From JBCBXA01 sp039816825 (GTDB lineage Bacteria > Pseudomonadota > Alphaproteobacteria > Rhizobiales > Rhizobiaceae), in contig JBCBXA010000128.1 in the NCBI GenBank assembly GCA_039816825.1, positions 1-6,668 of the forward strand: 6,668 nucleotides of DNA, in the 5' to 3' direction. The notes under the pieces were generated by a model, which worked only from the letters and a program-made list of their open reading frames with translations, did not search any database and was not told where the DNA came from. The position numbers and the translations under genes are program-made. Below, in pieces: positions 5,854-6,668 of this stretch. Position 1 is the stretch's first letter. Every line of letters starts with the position of its first letter.

Positions 5854-5868
5854 TGACTCTACTGGTCA
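5854..5868. promoter_or_regulatory. Candidate iron-responsive operator (RirA-type TGA-N9-TCA) before the receiver-like gene
   Basis: TGA-N9-TCA fits the RirA operator consensus exactly. It sits in a larger exact inverted repeat, CATGAC-N7-GTCATG (5852-5870). It lies 31 bases upstream of the minus-strand ATG at 5822, and its TCA is the complement of the haem monooxygenase stop codon. Compared with the other candidate box read on the minus strand, 13 of 19 bases agree, including CATGACT and GTCA. The hairpin has no T-tract, so a terminator is less likely. Confidence 0.5.
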
Positions 5869-6180
5869 TGCGCCTCGCACCACAGTGAAGCCTTCAAAAA
5901 CGGGTGGTCCCAAATACATCTGGCGATTGTCTGCAGCTGACTTGTGGGCGTCCCGGAAGTTCTGTGACTGCGTCCATGACCGGAAATCTTCCTCAGACGA
6001 CCAGATGGTGTGAGACACATATTTCCTGGTTTCTGCGTCCTTGTCAGTCTCTCCGCGCAAGAGTTTGAACTCTAGGAAGCCGGGGACATCGGTCAGGCGT
6101 CTGTCGCGCTCAATCCAGACCTTCTCGAACTCTTCCGCGTGCTCCAGGTGAATTTGAAACTGGTTCATCGCGATGAACAT
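5866..6180 (-). CDS. Haem-degrading monooxygenase, IsdG/HmuQ-like (ABM fold)
   Basis: The product has 104 residues, the usual length for a single ABM ferredoxin-like domain that works as a dimer. IsdG-type enzymes open the haem ring with O2 and reductant in the cytoplasm and release iron. Their catalytic Asn-Trp-His triad appears intact: Asn6 in MFIAMNQF, Trp69 in FRSWTQS and His79 in FRDAHK, with the ten-residue Trp-to-His spacing of IsdG. Other family marks are FEKVWIERD (18-26), VPGFLEFKLLRG (32-43), SHTIWSSEEDF (56-66) and the tail YLGPPVFEGF (89-98), which I associate with rhizobial HmuQ/HmuD proteins. GGGAG at 6191-6187 lies six bases before the ATG at 6180, and this start places Asn6 correctly. 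Upstream is a TGA-N9-TCA dyad; downstream on the same strand is the receiver-like gene. A non-haem ABM enzyme is the alternative, made less likely by the triad. No haem transporter gene is in the window. Confidence 0.85.
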   Translation of the reverse strand: MFIAMNQFQIHLEHAEEFEKVWIERDRRLTDVPGFLEFKLLRGETDKDAETRKYVSHTIWSSEEDFRSWTQSQNFRDAHKSAADNRQMYLGPPVFEGFTVVRGA

Positions 6181-6233
6181 CGAAGGCTCCCGGGTCCGAC
6201 TTTAGAAACAAACTCAACTGCATGTCTGTATTC

Positions 6234-6261
6234 TTGACTGTTTAAGTCATGTTTTTAGGCT
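6234..6261 (+). promoter_or_regulatory. Candidate promoter of the 80-residue gene
   Basis: TTGACT (6234-6239) is followed after 16 bases by TAGGCT (6256-6261). The -35 box is strong (five of six) and the -10 keeps only the T-A-----T positions. Transcription would start near 6268, leaving a leader of about 23 bases with AAGGGA before the ATG. The -35 box lies inside the candidate iron operator. Confidence 0.35.
6235..6249. promoter_or_regulatory. Candidate iron-responsive operator (RirA-type TGA-N9-TCA) in a divergent promoter region
   Basis: TGACT-N5-AGTCA is an exact dyad that contains TGA-N9-TCA, the RirA operator consensus. It lies 54 bases from the haem monooxygenase ATG (6180, minus) and 41 bases from the ATG of the 80-residue gene (6291, plus), so one bound dimer could control both. 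It overlaps the candidate -35 box of the plus-strand gene, as expected for repression. The TGA-N9-TCA match alone could be chance; the full ten-base dyad at this site makes it more credible. Confidence 0.55.
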
Positions 6262-6290
6262 GAGGTAGGACGGATTGCAAGGGAAGCATC

Positions 6291-6533
6291 ATGGCTTACG
6301 AGTTCGACAGACCGACGGCTGATAGATTGACGATTGACGAACTGATCGCGCAATCCCGGCAGTTCGATATGCCCGTGGGTTCGGAATCCAATGACCTTCT
6401 AGACCGGTGCGCACGAGACGATGGATCGAGGCACGCGACAGCCGAACAGATCGGCCTGCTGAGGCGCCTTGGCGACTTCGTTCTGTCGGGCGTCCCTCAT
6501 GGTTGGAAGCGTCGGAACTATCCGCATGTTTAA
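6291..6533 (+). CDS. Small protein of unknown function (80 residues)
   Basis: I do not recognise this protein. It is charged and soluble-looking, with no signal peptide or membrane helix. An N-terminal helix-forming stretch (RLTIDELIAQSRQF, 12-25) is followed by a polar middle with one cysteine (Cys40), then a second likely helix (TAEQIGLLRRLGDFVLSG, 50-67) and a basic end (WKRRNY, 72-77). AAGGGA at 6279-6284, six bases before the ATG, is a good ribosome binding site, and the gene fills the space after a candidate promoter, which supports it being real. It diverges from the haem monooxygenase and shares its putative iron operator, so an iron- or haem-linked role is possible but only by position. 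Confidence 0.6.
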   Translation: MAYEFDRPTADRLTIDELIAQSRQFDMPVGSESNDLLDRCARDDGSRHATAEQIGLLRRLGDFVLSGVPHGWKRRNYPHV

Positions 6534-6581
6534 GTCAGCGGCCTTGGACAGGCGACCAAAGACCATTCGCGCCGCACAATT

Positions 6582-6598
6582 TGACAGTTTCCAAGTCA
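6582..6598. promoter_or_regulatory. Dyad related to the iron operator, with a consensus -35-like box
   Basis: TGAC-N9-GTCA resembles the dyad at 6235-6249: both read TTGAC-x-GTTT and end in AAGTCA, but this copy has two extra bases between the halves (TGA-N11-TCA). TTGACA at 6581-6586 matches the -35 consensus, without a clear -10 downstream. It lies 48 bases after the 80-residue gene and may belong to the promoter of a gene beyond the window. The rest of 6534-6668 shows no coding region I can support. Confidence 0.25.
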
Positions 6599-6649
6599 GT
6601 GTTCTTCGTGTGTCTCAATGCTTCTTTCTGGCCTTTGCCGAGCCAGGCA

Positions 6650-6661
6650 CCCATGCATGGG
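6650..6661. repeat. Perfect 12-bp palindrome CCCATGCATGGG
   Basis: This is a perfect self-complementary dodecamer near the right edge of the window. It has no visible link to a gene here and could be a protein-binding site or chance. Confidence 0.25.
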
Positions 6662-6668
6662 AGGTCGG

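Noticed and set aside
6201..6217. TTTAGAA at 6201-6207 as half of an Irr box (TTTAGAA-N3-TTCTAAA)
   Set aside because: The second half matches only about four of seven bases, so a single half-site is not enough to call an Irr operator.

Overview
The window looks like part of an alphaproteobacterial chromosome with fairly high G+C. The best clues are a RirA/NsrR-like Rrf2 regulator, an HmuQ-like haem monooxygenase and a DUF2793 protein, a family I know mainly from Rhodobacterales, Caulobacterales and related phages or gene transfer agents. I cannot place it below class level with confidence.

Layout, left to right. Bases 1-76 are the end of an insertion sequence, probably IS3 family, with the first seven codons of its transposase reading off the left edge on the minus strand. 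It interrupts an aromatic amino acid ammonia-lyase gene, whose C-terminal two thirds remain at 77-1072 (+) without the catalytic MIO region. A 174-base spacer with a strong inverted repeat leads to a 767-residue fusion enzyme (1247-3550, +). It joins a mannose-1-phosphate guanylyltransferase to an AGE-type sugar isomerase in place of the usual cupin isomerase, so one polypeptide should carry two of the three steps from fructose-6-phosphate to GDP-mannose. Converging on it is a lone DUF2793 protein with a C1q-like C-terminal domain (3596-4657, -), the type of protein found as phage or gene-transfer-agent fibres and spikes.

The right third has an iron theme. A RirA-like Fe-S regulator (4847-5320, +) faces a two-gene minus-strand group: an IsdG/HmuQ-type haem monooxygenase (5866-6180) followed by a small protein resembling a receiver domain without its phospho-acceptor aspartate (5394-5822). 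A divergent 80-residue unknown protein lies at 6291-6533 (+). Two dyads fit the RirA iron-responsive operator TGA-N9-TCA: one between the divergent haem monooxygenase and 80-residue genes (6235-6249), the other at the haem monooxygenase stop codon, just upstream of the receiver-like gene (5854-5868). Inferred picture: a small iron-responsive regulon in which the regulator sits beside its targets and two uncharacterised small proteins share control with haem degradation. No intergenic stretch exceeds 300 bases, and I saw no tRNA, rRNA, CRISPR array or convincing intrinsic terminator.
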